Below are positions 1-9,900 of a stretch of 64,000 bases of DNA, piece by piece. Both the position numbers and the translations under genes were made by a program. Origin of the DNA: CBDFLD01 sp965249005 (GTDB lineage: Bacteria > Acidobacteriota > UBA6911). The first letter of the stretch is position 1. Every line of letters begins with the position of its first letter. The stretch spans positions 1-64,000 of the forward strand of contig CBDFLD010000017.1 of the NCBI GenBank assembly GCA_965249005.1. The letters are read 5' to 3'. Below the pieces are notes generated by a model. The model had not been told where the DNA came from, searched no databases, and was given only the letters and a program-made list of their open reading frames with translations.

Positions 1-246
1 CTCCTGGCGTTGCTGGCCACCGAATGCTTACACGGCCGGTCGCTGGTGCGCCTGGACGCATCCTTTTGTCTCGACAACGACAAGCGTTCCTGCGTGGTGG
101 ATGCGGCCACCGAAGTGGGTCGGGCCATCGCCCGTATCTTCACCGGCTTTCTCACTCGCGAGTTCGGCGAGAAGGCTTTCAAGGTCGAACGGATCGCGGG
201 CCCGCCACCGGTTTCTTCGGCGATGAGCGCCAGGGGGGCTGGGTGA
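1..246 (+). CDS. C-terminal part of an unrecognised phage-module protein
   Basis: The frame is open from the first base and ends in TGA at 244-246, leaving about 81 residues of a protein whose start lies outside the window. No motif is recognised. The stop overlaps the ATG of the next gene, so it is the upstream member of the same tightly packed operon. Function unknown. Confidence 0.6.
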   Translation, partial: LLALLATECLHGRSLVRLDASFCLDNDKRSCVVDAATEVGRAIARIFTGFLTREFGEKAFKVERIAGPPPVSSAMSARGAG

Positions 247-1277
247 TGGGCGCCCCGGCGATCTCGACCTATTCAATGTGGAGCCTGTTCCGCAATTGCC
301 GCAAGGCTTTCGAGTGGCGTTACCTCCAAGAGCTGGTTCCGCTGGAGCGGGATCGCAACCTCGCCCTGGGAACGGTGATCCACCAGAGCCTGGAGATCTG
401 GCACTCCACCGGGAACCTGGAGGCGGTCCTCGACACCATCGACCGGGCTTACCCGAACCGGGACCAACAAGCCGACGAGAAGCGCGACTGGCACTTGGCC
501 ACCGCGATGATGCGAGGCTACGCGGCCCGCTACGCCGACGAGGAGTTCGAGGTCGTCGCGCTGGAGAAGACGTTCGCGGGAAAGATCGTCAATCCGGCGA
601 CCGGCGCTGCGTCCCGCAGCTTCACCCTGGCCGGGAAGGTCGACGGCATTGTCCGGATCAATGAGGAGCACTACCTGCTGGAACACAAGACCGCCTCCCA
701 GCTGGGCGGCGACTATCTCGAGCGTCTGTGGACCGACTTTCAGATCGTCCTCTACTCACGCTACGTCGAGCAGACCCTGGGCATCCGGCTCACCGGCGTC
801 CTCTACAACGTATTGGTCAAGGCGCGTCTTTCGCAGGGCCACGGCGAGACCGAAGCCGAGTATGAGGCGCGCCGGGCGGCGCTCGCCGCCAAGTCGAAGA
901 CCGGCAGGACCACGGCCAAGCGAAAGCTGCCGGAGAGCGACGAGGCCTTCCAGAAGCGGCTCGCCATCAAGTACTCCGACCCGGAGATGTTCCACCGGGA
1001 GCGGCTCTACCTCTCCCGCGACCGCTTCGAGGAATTGCAAGCCCAGCTCTGGGAGCTGACCCAAGCGTATCTGGAAGCCCGCCGGCGGGGCGTCTTTTAT
1101 CAGAACACGGCCTTTTGTTTTCACTACCGCCGCCCTTGCGCCTATCTGCCGCTGTGCCAGTCCGGTGGCAGTCCGGTTGTCGCGGAGAACCTCTACCAGA
1201 AGGTCCCGCCGCATGAAGAGCTACGGGAGGCCGTCGGCGGGGACCAGTCCCCGGCCAACGACGCGCCCCCATTTTGA
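246..1277 (+). CDS. PD-(D/E)XK nuclease, RecB/Cas4-like
   Basis: About 343 residues. Predicted DNA exonuclease/endonuclease of the PD-(D/E)XK superfamily used in phage recombination. Visible core: an Asp in AGKVDGI followed by the E-x-K motif in LLEHKTA, then a QI...YSRY helix typical of RecB-family nucleases. The C-terminus has three Cys in FCFHYRRPCAYLPLC, which could be part of a Cas4/AddB-type Fe-S cluster. I chose the ATG at 246 because it overlaps the upstream stop (TGATG) and the protein starts with the common family opening (S-x-W). It sits in an operon with an AAA NTPase and an SSB-like protein, the usual phage recombination neighbours. Confidence 0.85.
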   Translation: MGAPAISTYSMWSLFRNCRKAFEWRYLQELVPLERDRNLALGTVIHQSLEIWHSTGNLEAVLDTIDRAYPNRDQQADEKRDWHLATAMMRGYAARYADEEFEVVALEKTFAGKIVNPATGAASRSFTLAGKVDGIVRINEEHYLLEHKTASQLGGDYLERLWTDFQIVLYSRYVEQTLGIRLTGVLYNVLVKARLSQGHGETEAEYEARRAALAAKSKTGRTTAKRKLPESDEAFQKRLAIKYSDPEMFHRERLYLSRDRFEELQAQLWELTQAYLEARRRGVFYQNTAFCFHYRRPCAYLPLCQSGGSPVVAENLYQKVPPHEELREAVGGDQSPANDAPPF

Positions 1278-1303
1278 GAACCCAGATGAAAGGAGAACAC
1301 AAC

Positions 1304-2101
1304 GTGCTACCCAACAAGACCACACCCCAAAAACAGAACCTGGCCGACCTGACGGTGCTCGCATACGGGCGATCGAAGATCGGAAAGTCGGATTGGTGCT
1401 CGCATTCCGAAGGCGCCTTGTTTCTGGCCACCGAGCCGGGACTCAACGCCCTGGACGTCTACCAGGTCCCGATCCAGTCCTGGAGCGAGCTACTGGCCGC
1501 CGGCAGCGAGATCGCTGAAGGCAAGCATTCGTTCAAGACCATCGTTATCGACACCATCGACAACGCCTACCGGATGTGCGCCGAGCACGTCTGCGCCAAG
1601 TTCAAGATCGAGCATGAGTCGGACCTTGGCTACGGCAAGGGCTGGGCGCTGATCAACAACGAGTTCCACCGCGTGCTCACCAAGCTGGCCTTCCTGCCCT
1701 ACGGCCTGTTTCTCGTTTCCCATTCGGTCGAGCGGGAGATCGAGACGCGCACCGGCAAATACACCCGGATCGTTCCGACCCTGCCCGATAAGGCCCGCAA
1801 GATCGTGCTGGGGATGGTCGATCTCATTCTCTACTGCGATCTGGAAGCCGTGACCGACGAGGAGGGCAAGGTCTCTTACCGCCGTGTCATGCGCACCAAG
1901 CCCAGTCCGCACTACGAAGCCGGGGATCGGACGGGCCGCCTGCCCGAGACCATCGATCTGGACTTCACGAAGTTCACCGAAGCGTTCAACCGGCCCGCCG
2001 CTCAGGCCACCCAGCCGGCGGCCGCCGCCAAGGCTGGCGATCCGAAGCCCCAGCCCAACACATCCCTGCCTGATGGCCAGGCAGGCCGAAATGGAGGATA
2101 A
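1304..2101 (+). CDS. Phage-type AAA nucleotide-binding protein (Sak4/AAA_24-like)
   Basis: About 265 residues. RecA-fold NTPase of the kind phages use for strand annealing or recombination. The P-loop is GRSKIGKS near the N-terminus; a Walker B-like strand follows in TIVIDTIDN. The C-terminal 40 residues are Ala/Pro-rich and probably disordered. The GTG at 1304 is preferred over an upstream ATG because AAAGGAG lies about 10 nt before it. Next to a DUF669 protein and a PD-(D/E)XK nuclease, as in many phage recombination modules. Family assignment is good; the exact activity (annealase or loader) is inference. Confidence 0.8.
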   Translation: MLPNKTTPQKQNLADLTVLAYGRSKIGKSDWCSHSEGALFLATEPGLNALDVYQVPIQSWSELLAAGSEIAEGKHSFKTIVIDTIDNAYRMCAEHVCAKFKIEHESDLGYGKGWALINNEFHRVLTKLAFLPYGLFLVSHSVEREIETRTGKYTRIVPTLPDKARKIVLGMVDLILYCDLEAVTDEEGKVSYRRVMRTKPSPHYEAGDRTGRLPETIDLDFTKFTEAFNRPAAQATQPAAAAKAGDPKPQPNTSLPDGQAGRNGG

Positions 2102-2105
2102 GACC

Positions 2106-2591
2106 ATGCAAAACGAAGACTACGGACAACATCACCCATCGGGCTCAGACATCGATCTGACCAACTTCGAGGACGACTATACCGGCGCCGAGGTTGAAGA
2201 CCGCGAGTTCGAGCCCGTCCCGGACGGCAAGTACCAGGTCAACGTCGAGCAGGTGGAGCTGGTGCGGGCGAAGAGCTCGGGCAAGCCAATGCTCAAGTGG
2301 ACCCTGCGCATCCTCGCTCCCCGGTTCCGGGGACGCCTGCTGTGGCGCAACAACATGATCGCCAGCCGCGAGAACCTCAAGTGGCTCAAGACCGACCTGC
2401 ATACCTGTGGACTGGATCTCGAGAAGCTCTCCGATCTGTACAAGCAGGTGGGCCAGTTGAGGGGCGTCAAGCTCGAAGTGACCAAGCGGGCGAATGGGGA
2501 CTTCGAAAACGTTTACTTCAACCGGCGCCTCGTGCTCGAGAACGACGAGGCCAATGAAACGGAAGCCCAGGATGAGCTCGCACCGTTCTAA
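2106..2591 (+). CDS. DUF669 family, SSB-like phage protein
   Basis: About 161 residues. DUF669 proteins are found next to phage recombinases and behave like single-strand DNA binding proteins. The core reads VPDGKYQVNVEQVELV and later GKPMLKWTLRIL, the standard opening of the family. The tail is very acidic and ends in DELAPF, like the protein-interaction tip of bacterial SSBs. ATG at 2106 comes 4 nt after the stop of the preceding gene. It probably protects the single-stranded DNA produced or used by its neighbours. Confidence 0.8.
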   Translation: MQNEDYGQHHPSGSDIDLTNFEDDYTGAEVEDREFEPVPDGKYQVNVEQVELVRAKSSGKPMLKWTLRILAPRFRGRLLWRNNMIASRENLKWLKTDLHTCGLDLEKLSDLYKQVGQLRGVKLEVTKRANGDFENVYFNRRLVLENDEANETEAQDELAPF

Positions 2592-3078
2592 CCGGCCTCG
2601 GCCGGGAGCTGAGCGGCAGGCAGGGACGGATCGAATCACGGTTGTCGTCGACACACGGGAACAGGAGCCCTACCCCTTCGATTCCGAAGGCGTGACGGCC
2701 ACTCGCCGGGCCCTGCCCGCTGGGGACTACTCGCTGGATGGATGGGAGGACCGGGTGGCGGTCGAGCGCAAGACACTCGAAGACCTGGTCTCGACCGTCA
2801 TTCGTTCCCGGAAGCGGTTCCACAAGGAGCTGGAGTGTCTGGCCGGGTACAGCTTCGCCTGCATCGTTGTCGAAGCCAACCTCGGCGACATCCTGACCGA
2901 ACAGTACCGCTCCGGAGCCCATCCCAACGCCGTGCTCGGCTCGGTTTTATCGATCGTCGTCGACTTTCGTATTCCGGTCTTTTTCTGCTCGGACCGCCAG
3001 GGGGCCCGGGCGTTTGTCGAGGGCTACTTGCGCGGGGTCCATCGAATCGCATCGACACAATGGGAACCACAACTCTAA
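2572..3078 (+). CDS. ERCC4-domain (XPF-like) nuclease
   Basis: About 168 residues. Structure-specific endonuclease domain of the XPF/MUS81 type, found alone in phages. The catalytic motif is visible: D in VVVDTRE and the V-E-R-K in VAVERKTLEDL. There is no helix-hairpin-helix tail, so it probably works with a partner. The chosen ATG at 2572 overlaps the end of the DUF669 gene by 20 nt; the 3' end overlaps the helicase start by 19 nt, so translation of the three is probably coupled. Confidence 0.85.
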   Translation: MSSHRSNRPRPGAERQAGTDRITVVVDTREQEPYPFDSEGVTATRRALPAGDYSLDGWEDRVAVERKTLEDLVSTVIRSRKRFHKELECLAGYSFACIVVEANLGDILTEQYRSGAHPNAVLGSVLSIVVDFRIPVFFCSDRQGARAFVEGYLRGVHRIASTQWEPQL

Positions 3079-5494
3079 CGACAGCATTAATCAAGGTTCG
3101 CGGACGGATCGACGCGGTCTACTACGCCGGCGCACGATTCTCGGCGGGCCGCCTGATCACTCTAGCCGGCAATGAAATTTCCTTCGCCGGCAAACTCCAC
3201 GCCCGCGAGCAGGATCAGGTCGTTCTCGAGGGCCGCTGGGTCACCCATCCCAAGTACGGGCGCCAGCTCGAGGTCGAGACGCTTGCCTACAACCTCGAAC
3301 TCGACGCCGACGGCCTGGCCCACTATCTGGCCCACCACCCAGACATCAAGGGGATCGGCCCGGTCAAGGCAAAGCGGATCGCCGAACGCTTCAGTAAAGA
3401 TTTCGACCGCATCATCGTTGAGGAACCGGAAACGGTCGCCGAGGCCGCGCGACTGCCCCTGGCGACGGTCGAGCGGCTGCGGGAGGAGTGGCAAAAGACC
3501 CGGCAGGTCAACGGTGCGCTGACTCAGCTGGCGGCTTACGGCCTCACCCACCATCAAGTGACGAGTCTGGTCGAGAAGCTCGGCAACGATGCCCTCGGCC
3601 TCCTCCAAGACGATCCCTATCTCATCGTTCGGGAAATCCCCGGCTTCGGCTTCAAGCGGGTCGACCAGATCGCCCGCCGCATGGGGACGGCCAAGGACGA
3701 TCCGTCCCGCATCCGCGCCGGCATTCTCGACTGCGTCACTTCGGCATTAGGCCAAGGGGATTGCTGGATCGAGTTCGAGGAGCTGATCGAGCGGGCCAAC
3801 GCGCTGCTCGTCATGGACACGCTGGACAGCCGTGACTACATCGAGCAGTGGCTTAACAGTCTCGGAATTTCAATCAAGTGACGTCTTCTCTGAGACCGCC
3901 CTTTTCGTCACAGCCAGGGTGTCTCGAAACAGCCTTTTACGGCCTTGGCCGTCGGCACGTAGTGCCTACTTAACAGTCTCGGAATTTCAATCAAGTGAGC
4001 TGTTCTCTGAGACCGCCCTTTCGTCACAGCCGGGGTGTCCCGAAACAGCCTTTTACGGCCTTGGCCGTCGGCACGAAGTGCCTACTTAAATCCCTCACCG
4101 ATGACGGCACGCTCTCCTGTGCCTCCCATAGCAGTCGTTTCCTGGTGGCCCGACCGTTCATTCGCAGGATGGAGGAGGATCTGGCCAAGACGCTCGATCA
4201 GGGCGAGGCGGACAACCCGCATTTCCCCGAGCCGGAGGACCTGCCCGATCTCATCGACGAGCTGGCGCCGACGCTCCTTCCGGGCCAGCGCGAGGCCGTC
4301 CTGACGGCGCTCTCTCACTCCATCACGCTGATCAGCGGGGGAGCGGGGAGCGGCAAGTCCTACACCGTGGCGGCGCTGCGGGAGATCTACGCCGAGGAGG
4401 GCCTCGAAGTCATCCTGGCCGCACCGACCGGCAAGGCGGCCCAGCGGCTTGAGGAGCTCTCCGGCCGTGAGGCCAGCACCCTCCACCGGCTGCTCGAATT
4501 CGATGGCAAGTCGTTCTCCCGCGGACCTCACGACCCCATCATTGCCGACGTCGTCATCGTCGACGAGGTGTCGATGGTCGACGTGCCGCTGGCCTGGCAC
4601 CTGTTCCGATCCATCCATCTCAAACGCACGGCCGTGGTGCTGGTGGGGGATCACAACCAGCTGCCGCCCGTGGGTCCGGGCAACCTGCTGCGCGATCTGG
4701 TCGAGAGCCGGGCGGTACCCACCGTTGTGCTCGACCAGGTGGTCCGCCAGGCCGGGGTGCTGAAGGAGAACAGCATTGCCGTGCTCAAAGGCCAGGTTCG
4801 CAAGACCAGTGAGCGGGAGGCCTCGGGCCGGCGCGCCTGGTACCTGGTCGATCAGTTCACCGATCCAGACCACGCGCAGCACTTCCTGCTCAAGCTGTTC
4901 GAGACCGCGCTTTCCGAGCGCCTCGGGTTTCATCTCCGGGACGACATTCAGGTGCTGACGCCGACCCACAAGGGTCCGCTCGGCGCCCGTGCGCTCAACC
5001 TGGCGCTGCAACGGCTCATCCAGGCCAAGCTCTGGGGGGTCGAGGCGCCGGCGCCCAATCCGGGACGTCGGCCCCAGCTGTTGGTTCACGACAAGGTCAT
5101 CCAGACCCGCAACAACTACACGCTCGGCGTGATGAACGGAGCCGTCGGCACCGTTACCGAGGTGGGCACCGACGGCTCGCTGCGTGTCGCGTTTGACGGC
5201 AGGCCGGTCAGAATCAAACCCGGCTCGCCGAACAAGGCCGACATTGAACTGGCCTACGCGCTCACCATCCACAAGGCACAAGGCTCGGAGTTCCCGTGCG
5301 CCGTCGTCATTGTCCACAAGTCCCACTCCTTTATGCACCACCGCAATCTCTTCTACACCGGCGTCACCCGGGCCAAGGAGGCGGTCGTCATCGTCGGGGA
5401 TCACTGGGGCATCGCCAACTGCGCCAAGAAGCGCCATCTGGATGCGCGCAAGACCTTTCTCTCCCTGCTGCTCAGCTCAGGGGGCGCTCTATGA
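3060..5494 (+). pseudogene. RecD2-like helicase gene interrupted by a 233-bp tandem repeat
   Basis: 5'-3' SF1 DNA helicase of the RecD2 type, in two frames. The first part (3060-3881) holds the N-terminal domain and the helix-hairpin-helix region (GIGPVKAKRIAERF, then EIPGFGFKRVDQIA). The second part resumes at codon 4085 and holds the motor: Walker A GGAGSGKS, Walker B VIVDEVSMVD, and the final motif YALTIHKAQGSEF. Removing 3852-4084 joins EQWL to KSLTDDG in one frame with no gap, about 733 residues, a normal RecD2 length. As sequenced, the first frame stops at 3881. A shorter product containing only the motor could start at an internal ATG, for example at 4169. The end overlaps the methyltransferase start (ATGA). 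Confidence 0.85.
3852..4084 (+). repeat. Two tandem about 117-bp units, each bounded by TTAA, inserted in the helicase gene
   Basis: Unit 1 is 3852-3968 (117 nt), unit 2 is 3969-4084 (116 nt); they are about 90% alike. TTAA occurs at 3853, 3970 and 4086, so each unit is flanked by the same tetranucleotide and the empty site would be a single CTTAAA in frame. Each unit can fold: GAGAC..CCCT pairs with AGGG.GTCTC, then ACGGCC-TT-GGCCGT, then GGCAC-GTA-GTGCC (GAA loop in unit 2). No coding capacity. It looks like a nonautonomous TTAA-targeting element inserted twice or duplicated after insertion. I see no other copy in the window. Confidence 0.8.
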
Positions 5495-6927
5495 AAACGG
5501 TGGTCCACAAGCGCGCGATACCGCTATGGGGCGACTTCGAATCGCTGCGGGTCCGGCACCTTCGCCGGTTCTCCATCCCCACGCCGCAGGTCATCGTCGG
5601 TGGCACGCCGTGCCAATCATTCTCGGTGGCCGGTTTGCGCCAGGGGCTGGCCGATGAGCGCGGCAACCTGACCCTGGCCTTCGTGAGGTTTACCAATGCA
5701 GTTGACAATCTTCGACGCCATCTTGGCAAAGACGGTCCCCTCGTCGTCTGGGAAAACGTCCCCGGCATCTTCAGTTCCCGAGACAACGCCTTCGGGTGCT
5801 TTCTTGCAGGCCTGGCTGGATCTGATCGGCCCCTCGTTTCGAGCCGACGATGGACAGACGCGGGTGTGGTTGCTGGACCCCGCCGGACAATCGGATGGCG
5901 GTGCCTCGATGCCCAATATTTCGGCCTGGCCCAACGCCGCAAACGTGTGTTCGTTGTCGCAAGTCCTCGAGGTGGGAGCATCCATCCCGGCCAGATACTT
6001 CTTGAGTCCGAAGGCGTGCGCCGGGATACTCCGCCGCGCCGAGAGGCGGGGGAAGAAGTTGCCGGAACATTTACGGCTCGCTCTCGAGCGGGTGGCGGAC
6101 TCGGCAGCGACTTCGAATGTTCGGGCGGGGTCGTCTCACAAGCCCTAACCGCTTCGGCCCAGCGGCACGACCCGACGCGCCAGACCTACATCGCGCACAC
6201 CCTGCGCGGCAAGGGGTTCGACGCCAGCGAAGACGGTACCGGGCGGGGGACACCCCTCGTCGCGGTCGCGGACCCCAACCAGGTCACCAGTCCCGAGAAC
6301 CGCAGCAACCCCAGCCCGGAGCTCTGCCACAGGTTACCGAAATCCGCCGCGACGACGCTGCCCGTCGCCTTCGGATGCAAAGACCTCGCGCCGTCGGCCA
6401 CCGTGAATTTGGCGCCGACCCTGCGTTCGATGCCGAGCCGCAAGGGACACGAAAACGGCGGAGGCCAGGTGGCGGTGGCCGTGGCCATCCGAGGCCGCCA
6501 GGGTGGAGCGAGTGCCGAGTGTTCCGAGTTGCCATCGGCCTTGCGCGCTTCGCAAGGCGGAGCCGACAAGGCGCACGTTCTTGATGCGATGCGCGTCCGC
6601 CGGCTGACGCCCGTGGAATGCGAGCGGTTAATGGGTTTCCCGGACAACTACACCGCCATTTCCGGCGCCGCCGACGGTCCCCGCTACCGCGCACTCGGCA
6701 ACTCCATGGCGGTTCCCATCGTGCGCTGGATCGGGGAACGCCTGGTCGCGGCCCTGGGAGGGCCGTTCACCTTTCTTTCTGTCTGCAGCGGCATCGAGGC
6801 GGTCAGCGCCGCTTGGGCGCCGCTCGGCTGCGCGCCCCTGCTGTATGTGGAGATTGACCCCTTCGCCCGCCGCTTGTTGGAGGAGCGGTGGGGAGCGCGG
6901 GTGGCCGGTAAGGAGCACCCACTATGA
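5491..6927 (+). CDS. DNA (cytosine-5)-methyltransferase with circularly permuted motifs
   Basis: About 478 residues; predicted to methylate cytosine C5 in DNA with SAM. Motif order in the chain is IV (GGTPCQSFSVAGL, catalytic Cys), VI (VVWENVPG), VIII (GLAQRRKRVFVV), a long target-recognition region, IX (LTPVECERLMGFP), X (YRALGNSMAVPIVRWIGERL) and only then motif I (FLSVCSGIEA) and II (LLYVEIDPF). In ordinary enzymes motif I is at the N-terminus. The C-terminal end (ERWGARV) and the N-terminal start (PLWGDFESLR) match consecutive parts of the normal fold, so the break lies between motifs II/III and IV. Start and stop both overlap neighbours (ATGA), so the ends are firm. It may protect the element from host restriction. 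Confidence 0.85.
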   Translation: MKTVVHKRAIPLWGDFESLRVRHLRRFSIPTPQVIVGGTPCQSFSVAGLRQGLADERGNLTLAFVRFTNAVDNLRRHLGKDGPLVVWENVPGIFSSRDNAFGCFLAGLAGSDRPLVSSRRWTDAGVVAGPRRTIGWRCLDAQYFGLAQRRKRVFVVASPRGGSIHPGQILLESEGVRRDTPPRREAGEEVAGTFTARSRAGGGLGSDFECSGGVVSQALTASAQRHDPTRQTYIAHTLRGKGFDASEDGTGRGTPLVAVADPNQVTSPENRSNPSPELCHRLPKSAATTLPVAFGCKDLAPSATVNLAPTLRSMPSRKGHENGGGQVAVAVAIRGRQGGASAECSELPSALRASQGGADKAHVLDAMRVRRLTPVECERLMGFPDNYTAISGAADGPRYRALGNSMAVPIVRWIGERLVAALGGPFTFLSVCSGIEAVSAAWAPLGCAPLLYVEIDPFARRLLEERWGARVAGKEHPL

Positions 6928-9900
6928 GCAACACACCCACCGGAAACGTCCAGGAATACTACCGCCAGATCACCGAGGTCGACATCCATCTCGTGGCTCG
7001 CGAGCTCCTCGGTCCCCGCATTGTCGAGGAAAACGGCCGCCTCCTGCAGTGCGACTGCCCCAACCACAAAAGCACGAGCCGCCGGTCGCTGCACATCTGG
7101 CTCGACAAGCAGGGCTTCTTTTGCCATGCCTGCCGCAAGGGTGGCGACGTGCTGCAGTTGGTCGAGTTCATCCAATCCAGGACCGTCACCGCCGGGCGAT
7201 CCGGTCCCATGCCGGAGACCCACAAACGGGCCCGCGACTATCTAGCCGCCAAGGCCTCCCTGCCGCCGCTCGGTCAGTACGGGCTTTCCCCCGAGCAACT
7301 GAAGAAGATCGAGGCCGAGCGCAAGCTGGAGGTGCGGGTCGGGGAAGCCCTGACCGCTTTGGCGGAGTTCTATCACCGCCGGCTCAAGGAAGCGCCCAAA
7401 GTCTTGGAGTGGTTACATGCCCACTACGGGATCTCCGGCGAGACCATCGATTCGCTCCAAATCGGCTTTGCCGCCAACGGCGGCTGCAAGGACGAAGGTA
7501 AGGAATACAAGGGCGTCCTTTCCGCCCTGACCAAGAGAAAGGACCCCTTCAAGCTGCGCGAGCTGGCCGCCACCGGCGCCTTTAATCCAACCAGCCAGGA
7601 CAGCTTGTACCCCTTCTTCGATCAGCGCCTCATCTTCCCCTACTGGAGCCATGGCCGGGTGGTCTTCATGATCGGACGCCAGACGCCCTGGACGCCCGAC
7701 AACAAGTATGAGCGCGGCCGCAAATACAAGAAGCTTCGGGTCCACAAGGACGACCATAAGAACGACTACATCGCCCCCTCGATCAACAACAGCCACCTCT
7801 ATAACGAAGACTGCCTGTTGACCCGGCCCGAGCGCGTCATCATCACCGAGGGGGTGACCGACTGCATCGCGCTGATGGAGCGCGGCTTTCCGGTCGTCTC
7901 CCCGGTCACGGTGCACATCCGAGAATCAGACTGGAGCCGCCTGCTGCCCAAGCTCCAGGGCGTAAAGACGGTTTACATCTGCCAGGACAACGAGATCTCG
8001 GAGGTGGGCCTGAACGGCGCACTCAAGACCGCAAGCGTCCTCACCGGGCACAAGATCGAGACGAAACTGGTCGTCCTCCCGTTGGATGAGAAACAGCAAC
8101 AAGCCAGACGCGAGCTACGGGAACGCTTCGATCTGGATGCGGCCGTCGGAGCGGGAGATCTCCCTAAACACCTCGACGGCCGCGCTCCCAAAGACATGGA
8201 GGAAGCCGGACGTCTGCTGGCCGCAGCCAAGATCGATGTCAACGACTACTTCGCTTCCGGCCACACGGCCAAGGAGTTCGAAACGTTGCTCGGCGAGGCC
8301 ACGACACCGTTGGAGTTCGGCATCGACCGGCTGCCCACCGATGTCGCCGAATCAGCACGTAACCAGCTGCTCGAACCGATCCTGCGCGAGGTGGCGGCGC
8401 TGTCACCCCTGGAGCAGAGCAGCTACCTGAAGCGCATCCAGGAGCGATTTGGCAAGTCGAACCTGTCACTCACCACGCTGCGCGCCCAGGTGAAAGCCCT
8501 GCAAAAGGAGCGAAAAGCGCAGGCCCAACAAGAGCAACACCGCGAGAAACATCTTACCAATGCGCCGGCCGGCTCCTGCCGGGCCCGAATCAATGAGGTG
8601 TTGATGAAGACCCCGGTTGGGCAGACCCCCGATTACACCAAGGTCGCCGAGGCCGCCTACCAGTGGTTTACCGATCACGGCGCCGCGCAGTTCTTCTTCA
8701 CCCGCCACGGCGAACCATTCGTTTACTTCGACAACACCATCTACTGGATGGATTCGGCCGACCGGGGCCGCAAGCGTCAGTACGCGGCCATGCTGTACAA
8801 GCAAACCGGCCTGGTGCCGACCTCCTACGGCGGCCGCACCTTCTTCGAGGTCCTGCCCAGCCTGGCCCTGATCCACGGGCAGATGCGCGACCACTTCTCC
8901 TGGCTCCACACCGACGTCCCCAAACACACGGTGTACTTCAACCTCAACAACGACGCCCATGAGATCGTCAAGATCACGCCCGACGGGATCGAGATCCTCA
9001 AAAACGGCGGCAACGACGACGGCGTCATCCTTGACGGCTCGCGCAAGATGAAGCCCATCCGGTTCCTGGCCGATGCCGATCTGGAAGAAGCCGATCGGCT
9101 GCTCTCAACCCTGATCTGTGGCAACATGACCTGCGCCCCAGCAGAGCGTGCATTGGTTCTCTCGTGGCTCTGCTGTTTCCTGCTGATCGATTTCGCCGGC
9201 ACCCGGCCCATGACCCGCTTCGAAGGATCTGCCGGCTCAGGCAAGACCACTGCCAGCAAGCTCGTCTCGACGCTGCTCTACGGTGAGGCCCAGCAGAAAA
9301 AAAGCACCGATGCAGCCAACTACACCGATGGCTCGCAGAACCCGCTCATCGTGCTGGACAACATCGAAGCCCGCCAGATGACGGACGAACTCATCACCTT
9401 CATGTTGACCAGCATCACCGGGATCGCCAAGGAGAAGCGTAAGAGCGGCACCGATACCGAGACCGTCATCGAGCGCACCAAGTGTCTTCTGAACACCACC
9501 GGCATCGAGCCGCTGGGCGGCGAGCTCTCCGAGGTTCTGTCTCGCTCCTTCATCATCACGTTCGACCTGGGCAACCAAGCCAGCGACTATTTTCTGGAAT
9601 CCGACGTCATCTCCGCCATTCAGCAATATCGGGACCTGATTCTCTCTGCCATCTTGAAGCGCACCCGGCAAGTGCTGGCCATGATCCAAAAAGGGGCGCT
9701 CAAACAGGTGATGCAGTTGCTGAAACAGACTCTACCGGCCCATGGGAAAGACCGCTGTAACGACTTTCTGAGCTTGATGCACCTCATGACGTTAGCCGGT
9801 TCCAACGAGCACGAATGGGCCACGGAAATCGAGACATTGAGTCCGCAGTTTGTCGACCAAATCCGCTCTATCAACGCCACCAGTCAACAGACAGCCCGGG

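Noticed and set aside
3852..4084. Group I or II intron in the helicase gene
   Set aside because: Far too short and repeated in tandem; no intron core or domain V seen.
4082..5437. 451-codon minus-strand frame opposite the helicase
   Set aside because: Antisense shadow of a high-GC gene; the plus frame has all RecD2 motor motifs and the minus frame has no recognisable domain.
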